Positions 1-9,104 of a DNA stretch of 33,165 nucleotides are shown piece after piece. The translations under genes were made by a program, and so were the position numbers. How positions within the stretch are numbered: the stretch's first letter is position 1; each line of letters begins with the position of its first letter. The notes under the pieces are model-generated. The model searched no databases and was not told where the DNA came from. It worked only from the letters and a program-made list of their open reading frames with translations. The stretch is from UBA11869 sp964544965 (GTDB lineage: Bacteria > Pseudomonadota > Gammaproteobacteria > Eutrophobiales > Eutrophobiaceae), in NCBI GenBank assembly GCA_964544965.1, contig CAZJED010000010.1, positions 1-33,165 on the forward strand, given 5' to 3'.

Positions 1-151
1 AGGACAAGAAATTATAAATAAAATTATACATATATTGAAATCTAAATTATCTTTTGGAAATAAATTAAATATTCGATTATCTGTGGGTAATAGTGTTGGA
101 TTTATTGTGTTTTTCTTTTCTATTTTATTATTTTATTTTGTCGTTCTATAG
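1..151 (+). CDS. 3' end of an unrecognised membrane-anchored protein (partial)
   Basis: An open frame enters from the left edge and runs 49 codons (from base 2) to TAG at 149-151. It ends in 18 consecutive mostly hydrophobic residues (VGFIVFFFSILLFYFVVL), which would be a C-terminal membrane segment, preceded by a lysine- and asparagine-rich soluble stretch. It converges on hpnA with 11 bases between the two stops, which is the tight packing seen in the rest of the window. In DNA this AT-rich, 49 codons without a stop is suggestive but not proof. No family can be recognised from the tail, so no function is proposed. Confidence 0.42.
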   Translation, partial: GQEIINKIIHILKSKLSFGNKLNIRLSVGNSVGFIVFFFSILLFYFVVL

Positions 152-162
152 AAGCTAATTTA

Positions 163-1149
163 TCATTGATATTTTTCTCTATTAAACCATTCTATAGCAT
201 CTTTTAAACCTTCTGTTGCAGGCCGAGCGCGATAACCTAATTTTGTTTTAGCTTTTTTACTTGAGAAGTACATCATTTTTTTTGACATTCTAACTCCATC
301 AACTGTTGCAAGGGGCTCATTACGAGTAAATTTAGCAGTACATTCCATAATCCAGGCAATGGGCAAAATAAAGTTATGGGGTAATTTTATTTTTGGTGGA
401 TTAATATTCACACTATTACATAGATAGCCAACAATCGACTCTAACGTCATGTCATCTCCGCCTAATACATAGCGTTCACCAATTTCACCTTTCTCCATTG
501 CAAGCAGGTGCCCCTGCGCTACATCATCAACGTGAACGATGTTTAATCCGGTTTTTACATATGCTGGCATACGGTTTCGAATTGTATCAAGTATGATTTT
601 TCCAGTTGGCGTTGGTTTTATATCATAAGGACCAACGGGTGTTGAAGGGTTAACTATGGTTACCGGACATGATTTTTTAGTTATTAGATCTTTTACTGCC
701 TGTTCTGCTAAAAATTTAGAACGTTTATAGGTTCCTATCATATCTCCAAGTGAAGATGGTGTTGTTTCATCAGCTGGAGTACCGTCTTTATTTATTCCCA
801 GTGTTGCTACGCTACTGGTGTAGACGATTTTTTCAACACCAGCATCGGTTGCTGCCATAATTAGGTTTCGTGTTCCATCAATATTTGTTTTGTACATTTG
901 CTCAGGGTCTGGAACCCATAATCGATAATCTGCAGCAACATGAAATACCTGATCGCAAGAATGAACAGCAGTCTTTAATGAATCAGTATTTTGTAAATCT
1001 CCTCTAATTACTTTAACATTAAATTTTTCTAAGTTACGCATATTGGCATTTTCTCTTACTAATACACGCACATCATAACCTTCATTAACGAGCAGCCTTA
1101 AAACAGCAGAGCCTAAAAATCCAGTTGCTCCTGTTATTAATGCCTTCAT
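163..1149 (-). CDS. hpnA: HpnA, hopanoid-associated NAD-dependent epimerase/dehydratase
   Basis: A 328-residue extended short-chain dehydrogenase. The N-terminal Rossmann nucleotide-binding loop GATGFLG is at residues 7-13. The catalytic serine region YTSSVATLG is at about 110-118, and the Tyr-x3-Lys pair is YKRSK at 141-145. The whole length matches the family annotated as hopanoid-associated sugar epimerase HpnA. It is the last gene of the minus-strand hopanoid operon, 4 bases after the CDP-alcohol phosphatidyltransferase. The family is thought to act on a nucleotide sugar or hopanoid side chain, but its substrate is not established. Assignment to HpnA rests on sequence style plus context. 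Confidence 0.9.
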   Translation of the reverse strand: MKALITGATGFLGSAVLRLLVNEGYDVRVLVRENANMRNLEKFNVKVIRGDLQNTDSLKTAVHSCDQVFHVAADYRLWVPDPEQMYKTNIDGTRNLIMAATDAGVEKIVYTSSVATLGINKDGTPADETTPSSLGDMIGTYKRSKFLAEQAVKDLITKKSCPVTIVNPSTPVGPYDIKPTPTGKIILDTIRNRMPAYVKTGLNIVHVDDVAQGHLLAMEKGEIGERYVLGGDDMTLESIVGYLCNSVNINPPKIKLPHNFILPIAWIMECTAKFTRNEPLATVDGVRMSKKMMYFSSKKAKTKLGYRARPATEGLKDAIEWFNREKYQ

Positions 1150-1153
1150 TAAA

Positions 1154-1762
1154 TTAGTTTTTTAATTTTAGATAATCTTTTGTAACGTAAATACAATATA
1201 TTGGTGCTCCTATAGCAGCTGTGAAGATGAAGTAATAATCTAATTGAAAATAGGTAATAATGGGGAGGGCATATAATATATCTTCAGCTTCAACACCACT
1301 TTTATGTGGCTGCCGCGCATTCTTTTTACCTATACTTTTCTCAATATCATTTCTCATATAGAAAATTGCGGCGACAGAGGTTCCAGCAATTATCCCCATA
1401 ACACTGGCATAAGCACCCAAATTAGTATGCATTAAACCAATTCCAATTCCTAAAAAAAGCAAAATATTAACTAGTGCGTCAGATATAAGATCATAGATAT
1501 GACCTTTTGAGCTCATTTGATTTTTTAGTCTCGCTAATTCACCATCAGCATGATCAAGAAAATTTGAAAGCACAAAAAAAAATGCACCGATATTACTATA
1601 TTTATATTCTCCAAGCGCAAAGAAAACTGCGGCAAAAACACCAAAAAGTAACCGAAGTGATGTTAAATAATTCGGAGTTACAAATGTATTGCGTAAAGGG
1701 TATATAAGTTTATATGCAATTTGTGCATCCCAAGGCCTATCATCTGCTCGATTAATTAACAT
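1154..1762 (-). CDS. CDP-alcohol phosphatidyltransferase, hopanoid operon copy 1
   Basis: A 202-residue integral membrane enzyme. It carries the complete CDP-alcohol phosphotransferase signature D-x2-D-G-x2-A-R-x8-G-x3-D-x3-D at residues 70-95 (D70, D73, G74, A77, R78, G87, D91, D95), with several hydrophobic segments around it. Enzymes of this family move a phosphatidyl group from CDP-diacylglycerol onto an alcohol such as glycerol phosphate, inositol phosphate or serine. The acceptor cannot be read from the sequence. The start ATG lies one base beyond the hpnN stop and the stop lies 4 bases before hpnA, so it is firmly inside the hopanoid operon. It resembles the copies at 10680 and 16098, each having a T/S-PN-x-(L/I)-T motif before the active site. 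Confidence 0.9.
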   Translation of the reverse strand: MLINRADDRPWDAQIAYKLIYPLRNTFVTPNYLTSLRLLFGVFAAVFFALGEYKYSNIGAFFFVLSNFLDHADGELARLKNQMSSKGHIYDLISDALVNILLFLGIGIGLMHTNLGAYASVMGIIAGTSVAAIFYMRNDIEKSIGKKNARQPHKSGVEAEDILYALPIITYFQLDYYFIFTAAIGAPIYCIYVTKDYLKLKN

Positions 1763-1763
1763 A

Positions 1764-4346
1764 CTATTTATTTAATGAATTACGCCATATAAGAAATGAA
1801 GGCAATATTATCATAGTTGCAATCATCATAGAGATTAATCCCAACGATAGAAGCAGTCCCATGCTCGCAGTTCCTTGATGTGATGAGAATGCAAGGTTAC
1901 CAATACTAAATACTGTAGTAAGTGTGCTGACAATAACGCCACGCATTGAGCTTGTCATATAAATACTAGTTTCTGACTCTTTTTCTTCATAAAATCTTTC
2001 TGTTATATGTATACCGCTATCAACACCAATACCTAATAATAATGGTAACCCAATAATGTTGGCAAAATTTAATGGAATATTAAATAAAATCATAAATCCA
2101 AGTGTAAAGACACAACCAACTGATACTGAAGTAAGAATAATTACAACATCATATTTAATCCTCATTAATAATATTAATAATAATGTTATAACGATAAATG
2201 CATAGATAAATGCTGACTGAAAGGCATTTACTACTGCATTTCCAGCCTCAATATTTATAATGGGCGAGCCAATTACATTTTTATTATATTCTTGTAGTTG
2301 GCCTACAAATTTTTTCATTGAATTATTATTATTAAGATCATCCTTTGGTAAAATCTTTATTCTATATTTATTATTATTTACCCAGCGTTGATGAATCTCT
2401 TCAGGAATTTCATTAAACGAGACTTTTTTTGCGTTTAATGCCTCTGACAGGGCTTTTATTCTACCTGATAAATTTGCTAGTAATTGATTTTCAATGCCTT
2501 CTAGATTTGTATTATTTTCTAACAGTTGTAATAAATTATTTTTAAATAATTCTAGCTCTTGATCCATATTATCAGTTGGAATTTCATCTATCTTATCCAC
2601 CAGTTTTAGAATCGCATCTAGTCTTTCATTATTAGTTATGCTTAGTTTAAGTGAATTTGTTGTTAATTGACCTAGTAGTAGATTCATTTCATCAATAATC
2701 ATTAATTTATCATCTTGTTCTTTTGGTAGGAAATCATGGATTGAAATAACTTTATCGACTAGTGATAATGTTTCAATTTCCTGCCTTGTATTTTTGGTAT
2801 TGTTAAATTCAGTTATTAAGATTGCTTCCCAAGGCGATGTTTTACTGCTTTTAAGTAATTCTTTGTAGGTTTGCACTGATTCATTTTTTGGGTCTTGAAG
2901 ATTTAATCTATTAGTATCAAAACTTATTTTATTTATTTGTAATGATAAGAAAATAACCAGTATTAACGAAATTATTAAGATAGATTTTGTGTATTTATAG
3001 GGGAGGGTACTCAACACTCTCAAAGCATTAATTCCTACTGCTTTCTTTTTATTTACAAGTGTATGCTTAGGAATATAAGTTAATAATGCTGGTAACAAAG
3101 TAAAAGTAAGCGCCAGACTAACAATCATTCCAGTTCCCGCAATCCATCCGAGTTCTGCAACACCCTGATAGTTAGTAGGAATAAATGCATAAAATCCAAT
3201 AGCTGTTGTAACAGCACATAAAATGAGAGGTTTTGAGATATGTTTTATTGTTTTTCTAAATGTATCAGAATAATTTGATGATGTATTTGATTCCTCTTTG
3301 AATCGAAGTGCCATATGAATTGCAAAATCAATACCTAGCCCAATATATAAGACTGCAAATGCAATAGAAATTAGATTGAGTTCTCCAATTGTTATTGAAG
3401 CAAAACCCGTTGTGATAATTAATCCTAATAGAAGTGTTGTTAAACAGGAAAATACTAGACGTAAGGAACCTAATCCAAAATACAGAATAATTGCGACGAG
3501 AATAATTGATAATATAATTGCTTTTACATTTGCATTTGAAACACTTTTTAATTCCTCATAAGCAAGTACTTCACCACCAGTTAATCGAATATTAACTGAG
3601 GATGTATTATAGAAATTAGTAATAGATCTAATATTTTCAATAGTATCTTTATTTGGTAATAATTCATTTTCTTCATCATTGATTTGTAGCTCTATAAATT
3701 CTCTATAAATCTTTTCATTTTCATGGTGCGGATCCATTAATCTTTGCCATGATACAAAATAATTCTTTTCTTTAAATGCTCGATTAATTTCTAGTAATAC
3801 CGGGTTAATATCAATATTGTCATCATCTTTTCTTGCATCAATCGCATCCCCAATCATTTTAAATAAACCGCGTAAATTTCTATCTTCTAGTAAAGTACCA
3901 AGGAATGGCTGAATCTTCGCTAATCTATCTGATAGGTCCTGTAGTTCATCATATTCAAGAAATAAAAAAGAAGATTGCTTGAGGTAAGGTAGATTCTTTG
4001 GGTAATAAATATCTTTTAAGAATTTTTGATTTTTTTTCAAAGATACATAAATACTATTTGCTGTATCACTTGCAAGATCAGGAGATTTAGCTTCAATGAC
4101 AATGAGAACGTTATCTATAAATTGAGGAAATAATTTTTCATACTCAATATCTAATTGACGCCAACTTAATTCTTCTGACAACATATCAGATGTGCTGGTA
4201 CTAAATGATAAATTATTTTTAATGGAAAATAATGATGCTATTGCAAGCGCAGTAATACCAATAATTAAAGATAACCGCTTCTTTTTAATAAATTTTGACC
4301 AAAAAGTAAAAATATTGGCAAATTTAGATTTATAATTTCCATTCAT
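1764..4346 (-). CDS. hpnN: HpnN, RND-like hopanoid transporter
   Basis: About 860 residues with the two-fold architecture of the MMPL/RND family. There is an N-terminal membrane helix, a large periplasmic loop, a helix bundle with GLGIDFAIH, then a second helix, a second periplasmic domain and a second bundle with GIGVDSGIH. This matches HpnN, which is known in other bacteria to move hopanoids from the inner to the outer membrane. It lies between the PhyH-type oxygenase gene and a CDP-alcohol phosphatidyltransferase. The start is taken as ATG at 4346. A GTG at 4355 in the same frame would add three residues, and neither has a clear ribosome binding site. Confidence 0.92.
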   Translation of the reverse strand: MNGNYKSKFANIFTFWSKFIKKKRLSLIIGITALAIASLFSIKNNLSFSTSTSDMLSEELSWRQLDIEYEKLFPQFIDNVLIVIEAKSPDLASDTANSIYVSLKKNQKFLKDIYYPKNLPYLKQSSFLFLEYDELQDLSDRLAKIQPFLGTLLEDRNLRGLFKMIGDAIDARKDDDNIDINPVLLEINRAFKEKNYFVSWQRLMDPHHENEKIYREFIELQINDEENELLPNKDTIENIRSITNFYNTSSVNIRLTGGEVLAYEELKSVSNANVKAIILSIILVAIILYFGLGSLRLVFSCLTTLLLGLIITTGFASITIGELNLISIAFAVLYIGLGIDFAIHMALRFKEESNTSSNYSDTFRKTIKHISKPLILCAVTTAIGFYAFIPTNYQGVAELGWIAGTGMIVSLALTFTLLPALLTYIPKHTLVNKKKAVGINALRVLSTLPYKYTKSILIISLILVIFLSLQINKISFDTNRLNLQDPKNESVQTYKELLKSSKTSPWEAILITEFNNTKNTRQEIETLSLVDKVISIHDFLPKEQDDKLMIIDEMNLLLGQLTTNSLKLSITNNERLDAILKLVDKIDEIPTDNMDQELELFKNNLLQLLENNTNLEGIENQLLANLSGRIKALSEALNAKKVSFNEIPEEIHQRWVNNNKYRIKILPKDDLNNNNSMKKFVGQLQEYNKNVIGSPIINIEAGNAVVNAFQSAFIYAFIVITLLLILLMRIKYDVVIILTSVSVGCVFTLGFMILFNIPLNFANIIGLPLLLGIGVDSGIHITERFYEEKESETSIYMTSSMRGVIVSTLTTVFSIGNLAFSSHQGTASMGLLLSLGLISMMIATMIILPSFLIWRNSLNK

Positions 4347-4395
4347 CAAGCACACAACATATTAATTTCTAAAAGATTAATTTATCTGAATATTA

Positions 4396-5142
4396 CTAAA
4401 CTCTGAAAACATATTTTTTATCAGGGTTACGTTCAATATCAGGAGGGTAACTTTGACGCTTGTCTGCGTAGTATTGTCTACGATGGTCTCCTTCAGATAT
4501 TGCATTATAGGTAATATAAAGTACTCTACGTTTTTCATCAGTCATATTAGGCCCTGATCGATGAGGAATAAAAGAATCAAAAAAAATAGCATCACCCGAA
4601 TTAGTTGGTACTGATGCATAATCTAATATATCTTCTTCTAGTGGCTTCCACTGTTCCCCAATCAAACCTTTATTATGATTTCCACCAGATATTTCAAGAC
4701 AGCCATTTTTTGTAGTTGAAGGATCAATACTGAGAAGAGCAGTAATATGTAGTTTAGCATACCGATCCCATCCTGCTTGAACATCTTGATGAGCTTTAAA
4801 ACCATTACCACCAGGCATTTTAAAATTTATTTTATCTTTAAATAGTAAGGCCTCTTCATTAAATAGCTGAGATGTAATTTGCTGGATTTTACCACGAACA
4901 AAAAGCTCACTAAAACCTTGATGGAATGGCTCAATATCTTCCATACGCGATAAAATACGTTTACCTTTTTCGAGTTTACTTTCTTCGAAATACATCATGT
5001 ATTTATTCGGCACTTCAGGATAATTTGTGATCTCGTCTGTCCATTGAATTATTTCCTTCATACTTTTCTTATTGTATAGATTACGAATTAATAGAAATCC
5101 ATTTTCTTTAAAGTGATTAATTTGATCTTGAGGTAGCTTCAT
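4396..5142 (-). CDS. PhyH-type Fe(II)/2-oxoglutarate dioxygenase
   Basis: A 248-residue phytanoyl-CoA dioxygenase family protein. The iron facial triad is visible as His118-x-Asp120 (in KAHQDVQAGW) and His194 (in IPHRSGPN). Arg205/Arg206, about 12 residues later, is suitable for binding the 2-oxoglutarate carboxylate. No signal peptide or membrane segment is seen, so it should be cytosolic. It sits within the hopanoid operon, 76 bases after hpnG and 40 bases before hpnN. Family members hydroxylate unactivated carbons of lipids, small metabolites or phosphonates. Context suggests hydroxylation of a hopanoid side chain or a lipid head group, which is inference. The family is certain; the substrate is unknown. 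Confidence 0.85.
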   Translation of the reverse strand: MKLPQDQINHFKENGFLLIRNLYNKKSMKEIIQWTDEITNYPEVPNKYMMYFEESKLEKGKRILSRMEDIEPFHQGFSELFVRGKIQQITSQLFNEEALLFKDKINFKMPGGNGFKAHQDVQAGWDRYAKLHITALLSIDPSTTKNGCLEISGGNHNKGLIGEQWKPLEEDILDYASVPTNSGDAIFFDSFIPHRSGPNMTDEKRRVLYITYNAISEGDHRRQYYADKRQSYPPDIERNPDKKYVFRV

Positions 5143-5218
5143 AATGCACGCCAGATAATTCCAGAATTTATGTTAGTTATAGCTCAGTTAGTAATTTATA
5201 ACAAGAAATTGTGTAAAT

Positions 5219-5935
5219 TCAGGTAAGGTAAAAAAAATTTTCTTTCTTGAGTTCGGTTGAAAAATTTTCTAGTGATTTCAATGCTTTTTTATAACTTTTT
5301 GCTAATAATAAGATCTGATTTATTTGTGAAGGATTAAATATGCAGGATATTATGAGTTTTAATATTTTGATATGGCCATAATTATCAATATTTTTTATTA
5401 CAGTATCAGGAATATTTAGAATTGCACTATCTGCGATTGCACGAATAACAATAAAATCTAAATTATTTTTTATAGCAACTTCAGCCATTGCTGCGCTTTC
5501 CATATCTATAGCTAACGCTTTTGTTCTTCTAAATAGTTTCATTTTTTCTACAGGAGTAGCATATATTTTCTCAGTAGATACAATATCTTTATTGAATATT
5601 CTATGTGATGAATCATGAAAATGATAAATAATTTTTTTACACCACTCATCGGATGTGTAGTAAATTTTTTCATGTTTTTTTACTGCTTTAGCCAAGATTA
5701 AATCACCAGTATTTACTAAATCACATGTAGCACCTGCTATTCCCCAACTAATAAGGGCGTCCACATTTAATTTAAGTAATTCTTTTGTAGCATCAAGAGA
5801 TGATTGATAACCGATACCGGAGACGCATAAAAAAATATTTTTTTCAATTTCAAAAGGCGATTTTAAAATTATTTTCTTGGTTTGAAGACATTTTGCCTCC
5901 GCAGGTAAGGCGGCGATGATTCCAAGCTTTTTCAA
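5219..5935 (-). CDS. hpnG: HpnG, hopanoid-associated nucleosidase/phosphorylase
   Basis: A 238-residue protein of the purine/nucleoside phosphorylase (PNP/UDP) superfamily. It has the N-terminal GIIAALPAEA seen in MTA/SAH-nucleosidase-like enzymes, the SGIGYQ and WGIAGA loops, and AIDMESAAMAEVA with the ribose-binding Met-Glu pair. HpnG removes adenine from adenosylhopane to give a ribosylhopane on the way to bacteriohopanetetrol. The start is TTG at 5935, whose last two bases form part of the cyclase TGA stop (TTGA overlap). No Shine-Dalgarno sequence is seen, so translation probably depends on coupling to shc. HpnH, which makes its substrate, is not in the window. Confidence 0.9.
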   Translation of the reverse strand: MKKLGIIAALPAEAKCLQTKKIILKSPFEIEKNIFLCVSGIGYQSSLDATKELLKLNVDALISWGIAGATCDLVNTGDLILAKAVKKHEKIYYTSDEWCKKIIYHFHDSSHRIFNKDIVSTEKIYATPVEKMKLFRRTKALAIDMESAAMAEVAIKNNLDFIVIRAIADSAILNIPDTVIKNIDNYGHIKILKLIISCIFNPSQINQILLLAKSYKKALKSLENFSTELKKENFFYLT

Positions 5936-7881
5936 TTTGTTTTTTGCAATAGGTTTCTATAGCGAGCAAGCGCCCAGAGTGGAAAGTACTTCGAATATCC
6001 ATGATATTTTAAGTAAAAAACACGTGGAAATCCTGGTGCTGTAAAACTTTCGTCATACCATTGACCATTTGATAACTGATTTGAGATTAGGTAGGCAACT
6101 CCCTTTTTTACGATATTAGTTTTTACTTCTCCAGCAGCTAATAATGCAAGTAATACCCAGGAGGTTTGAAATGCGGTACTTTTATATGGACGATAGTGTC
6201 TTGGCGGGTAGTAGCTATCGTTACTTTCACCCCAACCACCATCATCATTTTGTGTTTTTTGAAAATATTCAACAGCTTTTCTTATATAATTTTGTTCAGG
6301 ATTTTCTCCAGCAATTTCGAGTGCGGTTAGTACAGACCAAGTTCCATAGATATAGTTTGTTCCCCAACGCCCAAACCATGAACCATCATTTTCTTGTTCA
6401 GATTTAATATAACTAATACCCTCTTTAATATTTTTAGCATATTTTTCTCTATCTGAGAGACTAAGTAGGGCAATTGCGCGTCCCGTAACATCTGCTGTTG
6501 GTGGATCAAGCAAAGCACCATGATCTGCAAAAGGTATTTCGTTTAAATAAAAGTGTGTGTTATTTATATCAAACGAACCAAAACCTCCACCTCGAGACTG
6601 CATACCAGCAACCCAGTTAGCCGCACGTTGAATTGGTTTTACGTATTTTTTGTTATTAACGCGATGCATTGCCCAAGCAACCATAGATGTATCATCTAAA
6701 TCAGGGTAATAGTAATTACTATATTGAAAGGCCCATCCTCCACCAGTTAATTCGGGTTTCTGAACACGCCAATCTCCCGGCTCATCACTTAATTGCTGCT
6801 CTTTTAACCAATTAAGTGCATTTTCAATTTCAGCAGAGGTTTGCTGATCCTTATCCGCTTCAATGAGAGCCTGACTGACTAAAGCAGTATCCCAAATTGG
6901 TGATACGCATGGCTGACAATACATTGAATTATCATGTTGTGTTAATAAATTATCTATTGCTTGCCGGGCCATTTTTCGTGTCGGATGATCTTTTGGGTAA
7001 CCTAATACTACTAAGGATTCGTATACATTAACCATTGCTGGAAAAATACCACCGATTCCATACTTATCATTCATTCGTTCTAAAAACCATTGCTCACATT
7101 TACGTATGGAGTACCGACGAACAAATTCGGGAACTAATTTTTCTATAATTCTTCCAGTATGATCAAGCAATAGAAACGCACGTTTTAATGCTGTGGTTAC
7201 TTTAAAGTAGTTTAGTTCATCTTCTGGTGGAGTAGCAAAGAGTTCTCGTATATCAATGCCTCGCGGATTTACAGCAGTTGGTTTTAAGGTACACAAAATA
7301 AATAGTGGAACCATAACTGTTCGAGACCAGTAAGATACCTTATCAATATGAAATGGAAACCATTTCGGTAAGATTATTACTTCTGCTGGTATAAAAGGCG
7401 TGGCTCTCCACGGCACTTGGCCAAATAGCGCCATTGTGATGCGAGTAAATACATTGCAATGAGCCGCACCGCCATGGTTCAGTATCATTGTTTTTGCACG
7501 AACCATATGTTCATCATGCTGATTATCGCCAACCAATTTCAGTGCAAAATAAGCTTTGACTGAACAGCTTAAATCAAAATTACCGTCTGTATAAAGTGCC
7601 CAACCACCTTCTTCGTTTTGTTTCTCACGTAAGTATAGGGCTATTTTTTCTTCAGTTTTGTTATCAATTTCTCCAACAAAATGATTCATTAAAATGTATT
7701 CAGCAGGAATTGTGCAATCAGCCTCGAGTTCATAGACCCAATGACCATTTTCATGTTGTTGTTCGAGAAGTTTGTTTCTTGCTGATTTAATTACGGCATC
7801 TAGATTTGATGCTAAATTTTTAGAAATAGAATCAATATTGAATTGATTAAGTAGATTCTCATTTTGAGTTTCTAACGTCAT
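5932..7881 (-). CDS. shc: Squalene-hopene cyclase (HpnF)
   Basis: A 649-residue triterpene cyclase, of normal length for bacterial squalene-hopene cyclase. The protonating acid motif is DLDDTS at residues 394-399, and several QW-type repeats are visible (for example EGGWALY, GGGFGSF, DDGGWGES, NGQWYDE). It cyclises squalene to hopene or hopanol at the inner membrane and is the committed step of the pathway. The motif ends in Ser where most bacterial cyclases that I know have Ala (DXDDTA). The gene follows squalene synthase by 54 bases and overlaps hpnG by 4 bases. Confidence 0.97.
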   Translation of the reverse strand: MTLETQNENLLNQFNIDSISKNLASNLDAVIKSARNKLLEQQHENGHWVYELEADCTIPAEYILMNHFVGEIDNKTEEKIALYLREKQNEEGGWALYTDGNFDLSCSVKAYFALKLVGDNQHDEHMVRAKTMILNHGGAAHCNVFTRITMALFGQVPWRATPFIPAEVIILPKWFPFHIDKVSYWSRTVMVPLFILCTLKPTAVNPRGIDIRELFATPPEDELNYFKVTTALKRAFLLLDHTGRIIEKLVPEFVRRYSIRKCEQWFLERMNDKYGIGGIFPAMVNVYESLVVLGYPKDHPTRKMARQAIDNLLTQHDNSMYCQPCVSPIWDTALVSQALIEADKDQQTSAEIENALNWLKEQQLSDEPGDWRVQKPELTGGGWAFQYSNYYYPDLDDTSMVAWAMHRVNNKKYVKPIQRAANWVAGMQSRGGGFGSFDINNTHFYLNEIPFADHGALLDPPTADVTGRAIALLSLSDREKYAKNIKEGISYIKSEQENDGSWFGRWGTNYIYGTWSVLTALEIAGENPEQNYIRKAVEYFQKTQNDDGGWGESNDSYYPPRHYRPYKSTAFQTSWVLLALLAAGEVKTNIVKKGVAYLISNQLSNGQWYDESFTAPGFPRVFYLKYHGYSKYFPLWALARYRNLLQKTN

Positions 7882-7935
7882 CTTTATATTGCGCTCGATT
7901 TTCTTATTTTATTGTACGGCAGATTAATTAAGGCC

Positions 7936-8997
7936 TTATCTACGGAGTCTCTCATGAATACCTATGGTAGGCAAATTACGTCCATAGAACTTAAATAGAT
8001 ATTTTAATATATTATTATTACTTGCAAAGAGACTCGTTATTAGAATGGTTATTTTTACATCACGACGACTGATTTTTACTTGATTTCCGCTAGTAAAATT
8101 TGGTTTTTTTCTAATTTTTTCTAATGTTAATGTAGCCATCCCGATTGCCCATAGGCAAAACTTACGCAAGCCTTTCTCTTTTTTCGGAATTAATAAAGTA
8201 TAACGCAATGCATTCTTTAAATGATCATGGGCAATTCCTAATAAATCGATTAGTGCGTCATCAAAACCAGATTTATTTTTTCCAGGTAATTTATGCTTTA
8301 TATTAATACCATATTTTTTGAAGTGATCACTTGGCAACCAACATACTCCTCTTTCATGATCATCCCAAATATCTTTCAATATATTAGTCATTTGCAATCC
8401 TTGACCAAATGAAATTGCTAATTTCATTAACTCATTTTGATGGGCATCAATTTCTGGAGAATAATCGCAAAATAATTCAGTCAGCATCTCACCAACAACT
8501 CCAGCAACGTAGTAACAGTATTCGTTCATATCAACAATATCTTTTAAGCCATTTAATGTTTCTAAATACTGGTACTTAGACATACCTTTACACATTATGG
8601 TGACACATCTCTCAAGCGCTTTTCTTTGACGACTATTGAAGCTATGTGTAATTCGAATGATTTTTTTTGAGTTTGCTATTAAATTGTGTTCAGCTTCAGT
8701 TGCTTCAGGAGATAATGAGACAAATAATTTTTCAGAGAATAAATCCGGATCCTTATTTTTCTTTACAACTTCGATAAATAGATTTGCATATTCTTTCTTT
8801 TTTTCGGCGGGCATTAACTTATCATCTTCAATAGTATCTGCAATGCGGCATAGAAGATAAGCATTTGATATAACAATTTTCAAACCATCAGGTAATTCTG
8901 GGATTGTTAATGCGAATGTGCGGGATACATACTGCAGTATCTCGTTTTGATAACTCAGATCATCGAGATTTGTGCTAAAATATTCTTTTGATTTCAT
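7936..8997 (-). CDS. sqs: Squalene synthase (single-enzyme type)
   Basis: A 353-residue trans-isoprenyl diphosphate synthase of the squalene/phytoene synthase fold. SRTFALTIPELP is at residues 25-36, the first Asp-rich motif DTIED at 54-58, YVAGVVGE at about 163-170, and the second Asp-rich motif NILKDIWDD at 205-213 followed by RGVCWLP. Length and motif spelling resemble the one-protein farnesyl-diphosphate farnesyltransferase found in eukaryotes and some bacteria, not the HpnC/HpnD pair. No C-terminal membrane anchor is obvious. It is the first gene of the seven-gene hopanoid operon and is divergent from the phosphopantetheinyl transferase across 107 bases. Assignment as squalene rather than phytoene synthase rests on its position beside the cyclase. 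Confidence 0.92.
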   Translation of the reverse strand: MKSKEYFSTNLDDLSYQNEILQYVSRTFALTIPELPDGLKIVISNAYLLCRIADTIEDDKLMPAEKKKEYANLFIEVVKKNKDPDLFSEKLFVSLSPEATEAEHNLIANSKKIIRITHSFNSRQRKALERCVTIMCKGMSKYQYLETLNGLKDIVDMNEYCYYVAGVVGEMLTELFCDYSPEIDAHQNELMKLAISFGQGLQMTNILKDIWDDHERGVCWLPSDHFKKYGINIKHKLPGKNKSGFDDALIDLLGIAHDHLKNALRYTLLIPKKEKGLRKFCLWAIGMATLTLEKIRKKPNFTSGNQVKISRRDVKITILITSLFASNNNILKYLFKFYGRNLPTIGIHERLRR

Positions 8998-9104
8998 TAG
9001 AATGAACCATGCTCTTTAATAAAATTTTATTTTTACACATTAATATATGTATCTAAATTAGGCAAAGAGTATTTTAGGAATAAGAAATAAATTTAAAAAA
9101 TAAA

